From: Sediminitomix flava
Lineage (GTDB): Bacteria; Bacteroidota; Bacteroidia; Cytophagales; Flammeovirgaceae
NCBI RefSeq assembly: GCF_003149185.1
Contig: NZ_QGDO01000007.1
Coordinates: 62,001 to 126,000 of the forward strand
DNA length: 64,000 nucleotides
Direction of reading: 5' to 3'
The position numbers and the translations under genes are program-made. Shown in pieces: positions 15,408 to 25,506 of the stretch (position 1 is the stretch's first letter; every line of letters begins with the position of its first letter). The notes below the pieces were generated by a model. That model made no database searches and was not told the origin of the DNA. It was given only the letters and a program-made list of their open reading frames with translations.

Positions 15408-17891
15408 CTACTTTTTTCGTTTTACGCCTCTCACAGCCTCTGCATCTGTAGGATCATCTGGCCATGAATGTTTAGGGTAACGTCTTTTCATCTCTTTTTT
15501 AACTTCAAAATAGGTGTTTTCCCAAAAGCTTCTCAAGTCAGCCGTAATTTGAACAACTTTAAATCCTGGGGAAAGCAAGTGCATAAGAACACCATTCTTT
15601 CCATTATTGATCATTGGTGTAGCCTCCAATCCGAAGACTTCTTGAAGTCTTACAGCTAAGATTGGAGGGTTACCTTTTTCATCGTACTGAATCTTGATGT
15701 TTGATCCACTCGGTACTTTGATTTTGCTAGGGGCAAGTTTTTCTAACTTTTCTTGAAATTCCCAATCCAAGCTATGCTGTAGAATTTCTAGTAAGTTGAG
15801 CTTTTTCAGGTCGTCCGCATTTTTGACTTTATTGATATAAGGCGAAATCCACTTTTCGCAATCAACAAGTAGAGAAGCCGTTGATACATCTGGCCAATGT
15901 TGTTCCGGGTTCCAATGACGAAGTGATAGAATACGTGATTGCCATTGTTGAACATCCTTATTGAAGTCTAACAACCGTTCTCCATCTTTTTTTATGGCAT
16001 CACAAATTGCTTGTTGTCTAAGAGACTCATCGGGGTGATGAATAGGTGTACTTTTTAATACTATATTTCCAATTCTAAGATCATTAGAGGCAATCAATTC
16101 TCCATCTCGGTAATCCCAAGTGATAACTTCCTTTTGTTTTACCATAGGAGCTAAATCTTTAGGATCGAGAGGTGAGGCTAGAAATATTTTACCCATTTCA
16201 TCTCTTGCATCTATACTTGCTACGGCTAGCCAAGGCTCATGTGCTAAATCATCTTTATGACCAATGAATGCTATTTTTCCATTTGATAATTGAAACTGTG
16301 CATTGTTACCCGGTCTTGCACAAGCAATCCTTTCTGGATAAGCGTGAGCTAGAAGAATGCCTGTTTCATAAGCATCAACGTAATTATTTTCAGCTTCTAT
16401 TTTGAATAGTTTTCGGTAAGAATTAGCGATTTTTTCGATGTGAGCAAAACGCTTTCCTTTACCTTTTTCTTTCCTGTAACGTCTTAATGCCTCAATTCGC
16501 TCATTGATATCGGTTCCATGTTCTTTCCCTAAAGGATCACGTTCTTCTAATAAGGCAGCTAAATCAGTTGCCAAAGCCAAAAGGTCATTTTCCTCTGCAT
16601 AAACGAGCATATGCGCAATCCTTGGGTGTGTAGGAAGTTGATGTAGCTCTTTCCCATGTTCAGTGATATTTCCATGTTCAAGCGCATCAAGACTGTGTAA
16701 TAATTCTTTTGCTTGAGAAACACTACCTTTTGGAGGAGGAGTAAGCCATGTTAAATCTTCTGGATTTCGAATACCCCATTCAGCCATATCCAAAACTAAA
16801 GAAGCCAAATCAGCCTGTTCTATTTCAGGCATACGGTGTTCATCGAGTCTTGAATTGGTTACTGGATTCCAAAGCCTATAACATACTCCTTCTGACAAAC
16901 GACCAGCTCTACCTGCTCTTTGATCTGCTGAATCTCTAGAAATTCGATGAGTTTTGAGTCTTGTAAGAGCAGATTGTGGATCAAATTCAGAATGTCTTCC
17001 AAACCCAGAATCTACAACTATTTTAATGCCTTCAATGGTTAAACTCGTTTCAGCTATTGAAGTGGATAGTACTACTTTTCTCTTTCCTTCTCTATTTGGT
17101 AAAATAGCAGCGCGTTGTTTACCCTGAGGTAATTGTCCAAATAATGGATGTATTTTAAAGTCGGGAAGTTCATTTCTCAAAATACCTTCACAACGCATAA
17201 TTTCACCTTGTCCGGGTAGGAAAGCTAGAACATCACCTTCATGTTTCTTTACCGCTCTGATGATTGCATTGGCAGTTAATTCGGGTATTAGGTACGGATC
17301 AGTATCTTCTAAATGATGAATGGCTACAGGATATTGCCTTCCTTCACTTTCAACTACTTTAGCATTTAGCATAGTTGAAAGGTGTTTCATATCTAAAGTA
17401 GCAGACATGATCAGTAATTTCAGATCGGGACGAAGAACCTGTTGAGACTCTCTGCTGAGTGCAAGTGCTACATCTGCGTTTAGACTTCTTTCATGAAATT
17501 CATCGAAAATGATTAACCCAATATTCTCTAGTGCATTATCATTGTGAAGCATTCTAGTCAAAATACCTTCAGTAAGCACTTCAATTTTTGTTTCTGAAGA
17601 TACTTTTGTTTCAAATCTGATACGGTAACCGACAGTTTGTCCAACTTCTTCACCCAATAGATCAGCCATACGAGCAGCAATACTTTTTGCCGCAAGTCTA
17701 CGAGGTTCTAGCATTAATATTTTCTTATTACCCAACCAAGATTGCTCTAACAACGCAAGTGGTAATAAGGTACTTTTTCCAGCACCAGGAGGTGCTTTTA
17801 TGATGAGTGTTTGTTCGTTTTCTAAATGATTTTTTACCTCAGGGATAATATCTTTTACAGGTAAATCTATTGAAGCGAAGTCAAATGCCAT
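15408..17891 (-). CDS. hrpB: ATP-dependent helicase HrpB
   Basis: An 827-residue DEAH-family RNA-type helicase. The Walker A motif APPGAGKST is at residues 33-41, the DEAH-box variant DEFH at 130-133, motif III SATLD near 163, and motif VI QRAGRAGRLSEG in the second RecA domain. The HrpB-specific C-terminal region follows, ending in the typical MKRRYPKHSWPDDP. The family's physiological role is poorly defined. The length is normal and the start at 17891 leaves a short N-terminus before IIKAPPGAGKS. It is divergently arranged with the aminotransferase gene at 18221. Confidence 0.93.
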   Translation of the reverse strand: MAFDFASIDLPVKDIIPEVKNHLENEQTLIIKAPPGAGKSTLLPLALLEQSWLGNKKILMLEPRRLAAKSIAARMADLLGEEVGQTVGYRIRFETKVSSETKIEVLTEGILTRMLHNDNALENIGLIIFDEFHERSLNADVALALSRESQQVLRPDLKLLIMSATLDMKHLSTMLNAKVVESEGRQYPVAIHHLEDTDPYLIPELTANAIIRAVKKHEGDVLAFLPGQGEIMRCEGILRNELPDFKIHPLFGQLPQGKQRAAILPNREGKRKVVLSTSIAETSLTIEGIKIVVDSGFGRHSEFDPQSALTRLKTHRISRDSADQRAGRAGRLSEGVCYRLWNPVTNSRLDEHRMPEIEQADLASLVLDMAEWGIRNPEDLTWLTPPPKGSVSQAKELLHSLDALEHGNITEHGKELHQLPTHPRIAHMLVYAEENDLLALATDLAALLEERDPLGKEHGTDINERIEALRRYRKEKGKGKRFAHIEKIANSYRKLFKIEAENNYVDAYETGILLAHAYPERIACARPGNNAQFQLSNGKIAFIGHKDDLAHEPWLAVASIDARDEMGKIFLASPLDPKDLAPMVKQKEVITWDYRDGELIASNDLRIGNIVLKSTPIHHPDESLRQQAICDAIKKDGERLLDFNKDVQQWQSRILSLRHWNPEQHWPDVSTASLLVDCEKWISPYINKVKNADDLKKLNLLEILQHSLDWEFQEKLEKLAPSKIKVPSGSNIKIQYDEKGNPPILAVRLQEVFGLEATPMINNGKNGVLMHLLSPGFKVVQITADLRSFWENTYFEVKKEMKRRYPKHSWPDDPTDAEAVRGVKRKK

Positions 17892-18220
17892 AAGTTTAGA
17901 TTCTGTTTGATCTGCAATTTACCAATTCCTACTCAGACCCTAAACATGAGAGTGCTTAGAATAAATCAAATAGCTTCAATTTTCAATTTAGATATTTCTT
18001 AATCTGTTGATTATACATTTAAATTGTCTCATAGATTGAGTTAATTGATTTAGATATTTGTAAAAAAAACAAAGAATTCGTGCTTATTATTTAAAGATTT
18101 CGCAATTTTGGAATATTACTTATTGGATACAATATTGTCTTATTTCATTCTGCTTTTTCTCTAGAAGTACAAATTAAAATTTGTAATAGAAAAGAGGGAA
18201 GTAGATCAAACTATACTATA
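17892..18220. other. intergenic region between divergent hrpB and aminotransferase genes
   Basis: 329 bases holding the promoters of both flanking genes. Near the aminotransferase the sequence AAAATTTG (about 18175) matches the -7 consensus in seven of eight positions. No reading frame or strong hairpin is seen. Confidence 0.5.
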
Positions 18221-19459
18221 ATGAGTTCAAAATTAGAATCTTTACAACTGCGTTACGAAGAAGCAAAAGCTAAAAATTTAGATTTAGATATGCGAAGAGG
18301 TAAGCCTGGTTCAGAGCAGCTTGACCTTACATTGCCAATGTTGGATTTGGTGACTTCTTCTGATTATAAAACAGCAGCAGGAGCTGATACTAGAAATTAT
18401 GGCGGTATCGATGGAATTCCTGAAATGAAGACTTTCTTCAAAGAGTTTTTAGAAGTATCATCAGAAGATGAAGTAATTGTAGGAGGTAATTCTAGCTTGA
18501 ACTTGATGCACGATACGGTAGCTAGAGCGATGTCTCATGGCGTGGTTGGAAGTGAACTACCTTGGTCAAAGCTTGGCAAAGTGAAGTTTTTGTGTCCATC
18601 TCCTGGTTACGACAGGCATTTCTCAGTTTGTCAGCATTTTGGTATTGAAATGATTACCGTTGATATGACTCCAGAAGGCCCTGACTGTGATCAAATAGAG
18701 AAGTTAGTAGCTGAAGATGATTCAATCAAAGGTATTTGGGTTGTTCCTAAATATTCTAACCCTACAGGTATCACTTGTAGCGAAGAAGTTGTATCTCGTT
18801 TAGCGAAAATGACTACCGCTGCGACTGATTTCAGAATTTTCTGGGATAATGCTTATTCGGTTCATCATCTTGCAGACGAAGGTTATCAGTTGGCAAATAT
18901 CTTCGAGCTATGTAAAGCAGCTAACACTTTGGATAGAGTCTTTATTTATGGTTCTTCTTCAAAAATTAGTTTTGCAGGTTCTGGAGTAGCTGCAATGGCT
19001 GGTAGTAAAGCCAATATGGATTGGATGAAAGGACATTTATCAATGTCTACTATTGGTCCAGACAAGATTAACCAAGTCCGTCATATGCGTTTCTTCAAAG
19101 ATTTCGATGGATTGAAGTCGCATATGAAAAAGCATGCTGAGATTATCAAGCCTAAGTTTGATACTGTAATTGAAGTTTTAGAGGCTGAATTGGGCGGTAA
19201 AGGTGTTGCGACTTGGACAAAACCAAATGGAGGTTACTTTATCAGTCTTGATACAAATGAAGGTTGCGCTAAAAGAGTTGTAGAGTTGGCTGATGCTGTA
19301 GGTGTAAAACTGACAGGAGCAGGGGCAACTTTCCCTTACAAGAATGACCCGAAAGATTCTAATATCAGGTTAGCGCCAACTTTCCCAAGTATTGACGAAA
19401 TAAGACAAGCAATGGAAGTTGTATGTCTTTGTGTTGAACTTGCAGATGCTGAAAAATAA
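18221..19459 (+). CDS. aspartate aminotransferase-like PLP enzyme (subgroup 1c, Asp_aminotransf family)
   Basis: A 412-residue aminotransferase resembling the corynebacterial-type aspartate aminotransferases. Landmarks are the N-terminal DMRRGKPGSEQLDLTLPML, VPKYSNPTG (the substrate/PLP Asn), DNAYSVHHL, the PLP-binding lysine in YGSSSKISFAGSGVAAM, and the C-terminal Arg in NIRLAPTFPS. It would transfer an amino group between aspartate or a related amino acid and 2-oxoglutarate in the cytosol. It is a single-gene unit with its own terminator, followed by the enolase gene. Confidence 0.85.
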   Translation: MSSKLESLQLRYEEAKAKNLDLDMRRGKPGSEQLDLTLPMLDLVTSSDYKTAAGADTRNYGGIDGIPEMKTFFKEFLEVSSEDEVIVGGNSSLNLMHDTVARAMSHGVVGSELPWSKLGKVKFLCPSPGYDRHFSVCQHFGIEMITVDMTPEGPDCDQIEKLVAEDDSIKGIWVVPKYSNPTGITCSEEVVSRLAKMTTAATDFRIFWDNAYSVHHLADEGYQLANIFELCKAANTLDRVFIYGSSSKISFAGSGVAAMAGSKANMDWMKGHLSMSTIGPDKINQVRHMRFFKDFDGLKSHMKKHAEIIKPKFDTVIEVLEAELGGKGVATWTKPNGGYFISLDTNEGCAKRVVELADAVGVKLTGAGATFPYKNDPKDSNIRLAPTFPSIDEIRQAMEVVCLCVELADAEK

Positions 19460-19484
19460 CATTTCAGATAAATAGATATTTAAG

Positions 19485-19515
19485 AAGCCTTTTCTATTCA
19501 GAAAGGGCTTTTTTA
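19485..19515 (+). terminator. intrinsic terminator of the aminotransferase gene
   Basis: An 11-bp stem (AAGCCTTTTCT / AGAAAGGGCTT, one wobble pair) with a 4-base loop, followed by TTTTTATT. Confidence 0.8.
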
Positions 19516-19588
19516 TTACACCTCAGTCTATTCTGCTTGATTTAATTAAATCTCTGTGTTTAGGATGAAGAACTAAACTAATTCAAAA

Positions 19589-20998
19589 ATGGAGATTAGA
19601 AATATTCAAGCTCAAGAGGTTTTAGATTCAAGAGGTAACCCTACCGTAGAGGTTGAAATAACCTTGTCAAATGGACAAATAGCAAGAGCTATTGTTCCTT
19701 CAGGAGCATCTACGGGTGAAAAAGAAGCTGTCGAGCTCAGAGACAATGACCCGAATAGGTACGAAGGGAAGGGAGTGCAAATGGCTGTTCGTAATGTAAA
19801 TGACATTATTGCCCCTGCACTAATCGGGATGGATGTAACTAGACAGCGTGAAATTGATTATAGAATGATTGAGCTAGATGGTACACCCAACAAAAGTCTT
19901 TTGGGTGCTAATGCTATTTTAGGGGTTTCACTTGCTTCCGCTAGATCTGCTTCTCAAGCTTTGAATATGCCATTATTCCAATACCTTGGAGGAGTGAATG
20001 CCTGTAAACTTCCTGTGCCTTGTATGAATGTATTGAATGGAGGGAGACACGCAACGAATAGGGTAGACTTTCAAGAGTTTATGATAGCACCTCATAATGC
20101 ACCAAATTTCCAAGAGTCGATCAGAATGGGAGTTGAGACTTTTCATGCACTAAAAAAGGTTCTTTTAGATCATAAATTGAATACAGGAATTGGTGATGAA
20201 GGAGGTTACGCGCCCGATCTAAAATCAAATGAAGAAGCGGTAGAGTTTATACTGAGGGCAATAGAAAAGGCTGGATATATTCCTGGTGAAGATATTTCTA
20301 TTTGTGTTGATCCTGCTTCATCTGAGATGTGGGAGAATGGTAAATACCGTTTTTTCAAATCTGATCAATCTCTAAAGTCCTCAGATCAGATGGTAAGACT
20401 TTATGAAGACTGGGTAAAAAAATATCCAATTGTTCTTCTTGAAGATGGAATGGGAGAGGAAGATTGGGAAGGTTGGGATACCTTAACAAAAGCAATCGGA
20501 AATAAAGTAGAATTGGTAGGAGATGATTTGTTGTGTACCAATAAAAAGCTTCTTCAAAAAGCTATTGATTTGAATGTCTGTAATTCCATCCTAATTAAGT
20601 TAAATCAGATTGGTACACTTTCTGAAACTTTAGAAACAGTTCAATTAGCTGGAGAGAATAATTACAATTGTTTTGTTTCACATCGATCAGGAGAAACCGA
20701 AGATACCACCATCGCTGATTTGACTGTGGCAATAGGTGCTGGACATTTAAAGACGGGTTCTGGATGTCGTTCGGAACGAATTTCGAAGTTTAATCAACTG
20801 ATGAGAATTGAACGATTACTAGGGAATCAAGCGACTTTTGCAGGAATTAATACGTTTAAAAATTCCAATGCATTAAAAAATACAGTCCAGAAAACAGATA
20901 AAACAAATACTGAACTGAAAAAGAATGAGTCTACTGAAAAATCGAATGTAAAGTCAATTCCTAGAAAAAGAAGAACATCAACTAAAAAAGCTTCATAA
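19589..20998 (+). CDS. eno: enolase with a basic C-terminal extension
   Basis: Enolase (2-phosphoglycerate to phosphoenolpyruvate). All catalytic landmarks are visible: mobile loop [15 protein letters not shown], acid/base region GDEGGYAPD, metal ligands in [21 protein letters not shown] and VGDDLLCTN, catalytic Lys in [15 protein letters not shown] and [15 protein letters not shown]. Several normally fixed neighbours differ: NGGRHATN where most read NGGSHADN-like, and [15 protein letters not shown] where most read GQIKTGSxxRSER. After the core ends near residue 425 there is a tail of about 44 residues rich in Lys, Ser, Thr and Asn, absent from typical enolases of about 430 residues. It may be a paralogue alongside a standard enolase elsewhere. 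Confidence 0.9.
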   Translation: MEIRNIQAQEVLDSRGNPTVEVEITLSNGQIARAIVPSGASTGEKEAVELRDNDPNRYEGKGVQMAVRNVNDIIAPALIGMDVTRQREIDYRMIELDGTPNKSLLGANAILGVSLASARSASQALNMPLFQYLGGVNACKLPVPCMNVLNGGRHATNRVDFQEFMIAPHNAPNFQESIRMGVETFHALKKVLLDHKLNTGIGDEGGYAPDLKSNEEAVEFILRAIEKAGYIPGEDISICVDPASSEMWENGKYRFFKSDQSLKSSDQMVRLYEDWVKKYPIVLLEDGMGEEDWEGWDTLTKAIGNKVELVGDDLLCTNKKLLQKAIDLNVCNSILIKLNQIGTLSETLETVQLAGENNYNCFVSHRSGETEDTTIADLTVAIGAGHLKTGSGCRSERISKFNQLMRIERLLGNQATFAGINTFKNSNALKNTVQKTDKTNTELKKNESTEKSNVKSIPRKRRTSTKKAS

Positions 20999-21022
20999 GA
21001 GCATAATAATTTGGAAATAAAA

Positions 21023-21053
21023 AAGCCAAGCTCATTCAATCAGAGCTTGGCTT
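21023..21053. terminator. bidirectional terminator between eno and ispG
   Basis: A perfect 11-bp stem (AAGCCAAGCTC / GAGCTTGGCTT) with a 9-base loop in the 74-base gap between the two convergent genes; AT-rich flanks on both sides. Confidence 0.8.
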
Positions 21054-21072
21054 AATTTATTTTAAAGAAGGA

Positions 21073-23067
21073 TTATCCTTCAATATTTTCTGGTTCAATC
21101 CAATTTCCATCTTCACGGATGATATTGATTAATTCATCAACGGCATTTTCTGAATTGACACTTCTTTTGACAACTTCTTGCCCTTTATATAGTGTGATTT
21201 TTCCTTTACCAGAACCTACATAACCATAGTCCGCATCAGCCATTTCTCCAGGACCATTTACAATACAGCCCATGATTCCAATTTTAACACCTTTCAAGTG
21301 ATCTGTTCGTTTACGGATCATAGCGGTAGTTTCTTGCAAATCAAAAAGGGTACGACCACAAGATGGACAAGAGATATACTCAGTTTTGGTCATTCTTGTT
21401 CTAGCTGCTTGAAGAATACCAAATGCTAGTTGATTAAAGTTTTTAATTGAGGCTAGAATAGCATCATTTGCTTGCTCTTTAATCAGATTTGTAGAAAGCA
21501 TCACACCATCACCCATGCCATCAATGAGTAAGCCTCCAATATCTGTAGCAGAGTGCAGTTGAAGTTTCTCTTGATCGGGTTCGTTGTAACTTCTTTCAAT
21601 AATTACAGGAATGCCAATTTCTTTTTTGTAGAAATCAAAAAGAACGGAGCGAAGCGCAGGCATTGCGTGTGCATTCTCTGTAGATAGGATAAGTACTAGG
21701 TTCGGAATTTTAGCAATTGTCTCATCGATTTCCTCAGTTAGTTCTTCTTCAGAAGCTCTTAAGAAATTAATTGACTGATGGAAAGTAGCATCTTTTAGCT
21801 CGGCTAAATTATAAAGAGGGTAAACTTCATCTTTGTTTTCTAGCGTATTCCAAGTTGAGTAATCAACGATCTCTTTTAGACCATTAGGAAGCATAAAGCT
21901 GATCTTTTGCTGACCTGAATAGATATAATCAGCTCCTTGATCATTCATTCCCCATTTATCTAATTCTGGAAGATAGAAATGCCCAATATTCTTTAAGTCT
22001 TTGACCTCAATAGACGCATTATTACTGAAATCTGCGATTACTCTAGGCACGTTATGGTCTCCAATATTTTCAATCTCAACGCTAGCTCTTTTTTCGTACT
22101 GGAACGGGTTCTTAGGCGCAACATCGTGTTGGATCGGAAACTCTTTTTGGTCTTTCTCACGAGTTTCATAGCGTTCTACTAGTTTTCTAGCTACTGGAGC
22201 TTCCAATTCTGGGTCTTCAGTAAGCGAAACTCGAACAGTGTCACCCAAACCATCTTCAAGAAGTGTCCCGATGCCTACAGCAGATTTTACACGACCATCT
22301 TCACCATCACCAGCTTCAGTTACACCAAGATGTAATGGATAAGGTTTTAAGCCTTCTTCATCCATTTTCTGAACGAGCAATCTATATGCTTGAACCATTA
22401 CTTGAGTGTTACTCGCTTTCATAGAAATCACAATATTGTGATAGTCTAGTTCATCACAAATACGCAAGAACTCAAGGGCTGATTCCACCATACCCATTGG
22501 TGTGTCACCATATCTACTCAAAATACGGTCTGATAAAGAACCGTGATTGGTACCAATACGCATAGCAGTACCATGTTCTTTACAGATTTCAACCAAAGGA
22601 GTGAATTTTTCCTTAATTCTGTCTAGTTCTTCTTGGTAAGTCGCATCATCGTATTCAATAAATTCGAATTTCTTTTTATCGGCATAGTTACCAGGATTGA
22701 TTCGAACTTTTTCAACAATTTTTGCGGCTACTTCTGCTGCATTTGGAGTAAAGTGAATGTCCGCTACAAGTGGTACAGTACAACCTCTTTTGCGGAGTTT
22801 ATCTTTAATATTTTGAAGGTTTTGCGCTTCTTTGATACTAGGAGCAGTGATTCTGACATATTCACAACCAGCTTCAACCATTCTCAAAATTTCTTCTACG
22901 GAGCCTTCTGTATCCATGGTATCTACTGTCGTCATAGATTGAATACGTATTGGGTTATCTCCTCCCATCTCTATCCCTCCAATATTTACAGGGATGGTTT
23001 TACGTCTTTTATAACGATTTAGATCATCACAGTATGAAAAAGGTGATTTCAAAGTTTTAGCGCACAT
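21073..23067 (-). CDS. ispG: 4-hydroxy-3-methylbut-2-en-1-yl diphosphate synthase, long three-domain form
   Basis: IspG (GcpE) converts MEcPP to HMBPP in the MEP isoprenoid pathway using a [4Fe-4S] cluster. The N-terminal TIM barrel begins RKTIPVNIGGIEMGG, and the C-terminal reductase-like domain carries the cluster cysteines in SCPSCGRTLFD and GIMGCIVNGPGEMADADYG. At 664 residues it is the long form with a central insertion domain (about residues 300-520), known from Bacteroidota, Chlamydia and plants. It supplies C5 precursors for the carotenoid genes at 6.3-10.4 kb. A perfect -7 box lies upstream at 23137. Confidence 0.95.
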   Translation of the reverse strand: MCAKTLKSPFSYCDDLNRYKRRKTIPVNIGGIEMGGDNPIRIQSMTTVDTMDTEGSVEEILRMVEAGCEYVRITAPSIKEAQNLQNIKDKLRKRGCTVPLVADIHFTPNAAEVAAKIVEKVRINPGNYADKKKFEFIEYDDATYQEELDRIKEKFTPLVEICKEHGTAMRIGTNHGSLSDRILSRYGDTPMGMVESALEFLRICDELDYHNIVISMKASNTQVMVQAYRLLVQKMDEEGLKPYPLHLGVTEAGDGEDGRVKSAVGIGTLLEDGLGDTVRVSLTEDPELEAPVARKLVERYETREKDQKEFPIQHDVAPKNPFQYEKRASVEIENIGDHNVPRVIADFSNNASIEVKDLKNIGHFYLPELDKWGMNDQGADYIYSGQQKISFMLPNGLKEIVDYSTWNTLENKDEVYPLYNLAELKDATFHQSINFLRASEEELTEEIDETIAKIPNLVLILSTENAHAMPALRSVLFDFYKKEIGIPVIIERSYNEPDQEKLQLHSATDIGGLLIDGMGDGVMLSTNLIKEQANDAILASIKNFNQLAFGILQAARTRMTKTEYISCPSCGRTLFDLQETTAMIRKRTDHLKGVKIGIMGCIVNGPGEMADADYGYVGSGKGKITLYKGQEVVKRSVNSENAVDELINIIREDGNWIEPENIEG

Positions 23068-23443
23068 ATATGATCTCGAGTGTTTTATCTTAGTTAAATT
23101 CTATAACTATAATTATTCATAGAACTAATTTGTTTACAAAACTAAAAAAGAAATAATGTTTTCGGTTTAATAAATGATGAAAAAATCTAAATCAATGGAA
23201 AAGAACTAAATTTCTACAGCTCATTTTTATGAAAGCTTAGGCAGAAATCAACTACAAATTTAGCGTTTATTTAAATGTAAATAATACGCTTGAAATGTTG
23301 TGTTTTTAGTATTTAAACTCAGAGTCTTTGTAATCTCTAAAGAAAATTTAAAAGTCTCTTGCCCGATTTTAGTCATAAGGCTGTGTATTAGTTATTCATT
23401 GCATATGAATTATTACCCTATTAGACATAATAAATCAAAAGCT
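23068..23443. other. intergenic region between divergent ispG and the gene at 23444
   Basis: About 375 AT-rich bases. Apart from the ispG -7 box nothing is recognised. The reading frame of the rightward gene stays open back to 23300, with an alternative ATG at 23405. Confidence 0.4.
23137..23144 (-). promoter_or_regulatory. -7 promoter element of ispG
   Basis: On the minus strand it reads TAGTTTTG, a perfect TAnnTTTG match about 70 bases upstream of the ispG start. No -33 TTTG is visible at the expected spacing. Confidence 0.4.
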
Positions 23444-24088
23444 ATGAGTAAAAGTCTGATAAGATATAATCAATTGCAGCAGGCGAAATCTATCATAGAA
23501 GCCTCAATTAATAATGATGATATTGAAGCGGCTTTAGATGAGTATGGTTTTGGCCTTGATAGACTAATTGAAGGTAAAATTTTATTAGAAGAGACTGAAA
23601 AGGTACATTATCTAATCATTGATGAAAAAATCCTAAACAAGGAGCTAATAGTTTCTCTAAAAAAGTTACAAGAACATATTAATGAGAGGTTTTTAGTTCA
23701 TTTTGAGCAAGCGTGTGTAGTTCTTGCAAACCATAAAGAGGCTGTAGTAAGTATGAAATTACAAGAAGAAAGAAGAGAATCTTTTGTCTCTTGGTTAGAG
23801 CAGGTTAAAGCCTTTTATTTAAATGCGCTTTTAAACTCGGACATTCTTAGTTTACTTCAATCAGAAGGAATTAATCAACAAGAAATTGAAGAGTTAATAC
23901 TACTCATAAATACTTTTGAAGATACTTATGATGAATCACTTCAAAAGAAAGGGGCTGTTATAAAAGCCCATAGAAGAATACGTTTTTTATTTAAAAAATT
24001 AAATGAATGGGTTGATGAGCTAAAAATGATGGCAAAAATTGCTTTTAAAACTAGCCCGAGAGTTTTACGTGAATATGATTTAGTATAA
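23444..24088 (+). CDS. hypothetical helical protein
   Basis: I do not recognise this protein. From the ATG at 23444 it has 214 residues, predominantly helical and charged, with leucine-rich stretches (EELILLINTFEDTYDESLQKKG) and a basic C-terminal part (HRRIRFLFKKLNEWVDELK). There is no signal peptide or membrane segment. An ATG at 23405 would add MNYYPIRHNKSKA, and a longer frame to 23300 contains Cys-rich hydrophobic residues that look untranslated. The start at 23444 follows an A-rich stretch, as usual for this genome. It ends before a terminator shared with proline dehydrogenase. Confidence 0.65.
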   Translation: MSKSLIRYNQLQQAKSIIEASINNDDIEAALDEYGFGLDRLIEGKILLEETEKVHYLIIDEKILNKELIVSLKKLQEHINERFLVHFEQACVVLANHKEAVVSMKLQEERRESFVSWLEQVKAFYLNALLNSDILSLLQSEGINQQEIEELILLINTFEDTYDESLQKKGAVIKAHRRIRFLFKKLNEWVDELKMMAKIAFKTSPRVLREYDLV

Positions 24089-24093
24089 AAATA

Positions 24094-24120
24094 AAAGCCA
24101 TTCTAAAACAGAATGGCTTT
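24094..24120. terminator. bidirectional terminator
   Basis: A perfect 11-bp stem (AAAGCCATTCT / AGAATGGCTTT) with a 5-base loop between the convergent genes ending at 24088 and 24142. Confidence 0.85.
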
Positions 24121-24141
24121 CTTATTTATTTTTTCTGAAAA

Positions 24142-25329
24142 TTACTTTTCATTTCGTCTGCGTTGCATTTCCTTCTTAATCAATAAGAATTCTCTACTAC
24201 TTTGTCCTGAGATTGAAGTATTTTCTTCAGCTCTTCTGAACAAATATGGCATTGTTTCTTCAACAGGTCCATAAGGAACGTATTTCGCAACATTATAACC
24301 TGTAATTGAAAGGTTAAGAGATATATGGTCAGACATTCCAAATAATTGTGCAAAGAAGAAGTTAGGATCGTTAGGAGTTATTCCCTTCTGACGAAGCATT
24401 CTAACTAATAATTGGCTACTGTCTTCATTGTGCGTTGCACAACATAAAGCTACATTTTCATGATTTGAGATCAAGTGTTCTAATCCTCTATCAAAATCTC
24501 TATCGGTAGCTTCTTTATTCGGTTGAATAGGGTCTTTATAACCCATTTCTGTCGCTCTTTCTCTTTCTTTTTCCATGTATGCACCTCTCACAAGCTTGGC
24601 TCCAAAATAGTAGCCATTTTTAGTTGCATTGGCATGGTCATTTACCAACTGATCATATTTAGCAGCCACATACATTTGATAAGTGTTATAAATGATAGGG
24701 GACTCTTGGTTAAAGCGTTCCATCATTTCAATAGCTATATTATCAATTGGTTGTTGAATCCAAGTTTCTTCTGCATCGATAAATAAGCGAACTTTTAAGT
24801 TGTAAGCAGTTTGGCAGATTCTAAGGATTCGTTCATTCCCTTTTTCCCAAATATTTCTTTCTTCAGGTGTAAGTGTTTTACCTTCTTGTACTTTTTGTAA
24901 AAGACTAATTGGTAATAAACCTGTTACTTTAAATACAGAAAACGGTACAGCTTTTTCTTTCGCAGATAACTCAATTGTTCTGATGATCTCATTTGTTGTT
25001 GCTTCAAAGCTAGAATCATCTTCTTTTCCTTCTACAGAGTAATCAAGGATAGTACCTACTTGTTGATTATATAGTTTTTTGATTGTTGACTTACAATCTT
25101 GGATATCTTCACCACCACAGAACTGTTCAAATATGGTGTGTTTCACAATAGATTTCACAAATGGTAAATGGATTTTGAAGGCGGTATTTAGAAAGCTCGT
25201 ACCGAACTTCACAAGGGAAGGATAATCCATAGCGGCAAATAACGCATACGATTTAGCCAATTCTTGATCGTTTTTAAGAATGAAAGCATTCTTTGTATCC
25301 TCAAAATTAACGTGTGTTTTGTTTACCAT
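24142..25329 (-). CDS. proline dehydrogenase
   Basis: A stand-alone 395-residue proline dehydrogenase, the FAD enzyme that oxidises proline to pyrroline-5-carboxylate. The TIM-barrel landmarks are RLFIDAEETW, AKLVRGAYMEKERERA (conserved Arg/Tyr region), CCATHNEDS, FAQLFGMSDHIS and the C-terminal YLFRRAEENTSI, where the Arg-Arg pair binds the substrate carboxylate. It corresponds only to the PRODH half of the bifunctional PutA; the partner P5C dehydrogenase is not in the window. It is transcribed alone toward a shared terminator. Confidence 0.92.
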   Translation of the reverse strand: MVNKTHVNFEDTKNAFILKNDQELAKSYALFAAMDYPSLVKFGTSFLNTAFKIHLPFVKSIVKHTIFEQFCGGEDIQDCKSTIKKLYNQQVGTILDYSVEGKEDDSSFEATTNEIIRTIELSAKEKAVPFSVFKVTGLLPISLLQKVQEGKTLTPEERNIWEKGNERILRICQTAYNLKVRLFIDAEETWIQQPIDNIAIEMMERFNQESPIIYNTYQMYVAAKYDQLVNDHANATKNGYYFGAKLVRGAYMEKERERATEMGYKDPIQPNKEATDRDFDRGLEHLISNHENVALCCATHNEDSSQLLVRMLRQKGITPNDPNFFFAQLFGMSDHISLNLSITGYNVAKYVPYGPVEETMPYLFRRAEENTSISGQSSREFLLIKKEMQRRRNEK

Positions 25330-25506
25330 AGTTTGTTATTTTTCTCTCTTATTAATACGTGAGGTAGTTGTATTGTGTTTAGTAGCAATTTGAGCGGACT
25401 TGCCCAAATACTGCATATAAATATCCAATTATAAATAAAAAGAAACAATACTTGTGCTTTTAAGTTAAACCTTACACGCGTGAATGTTTGTTAATATAGA
25501 AGTGAT

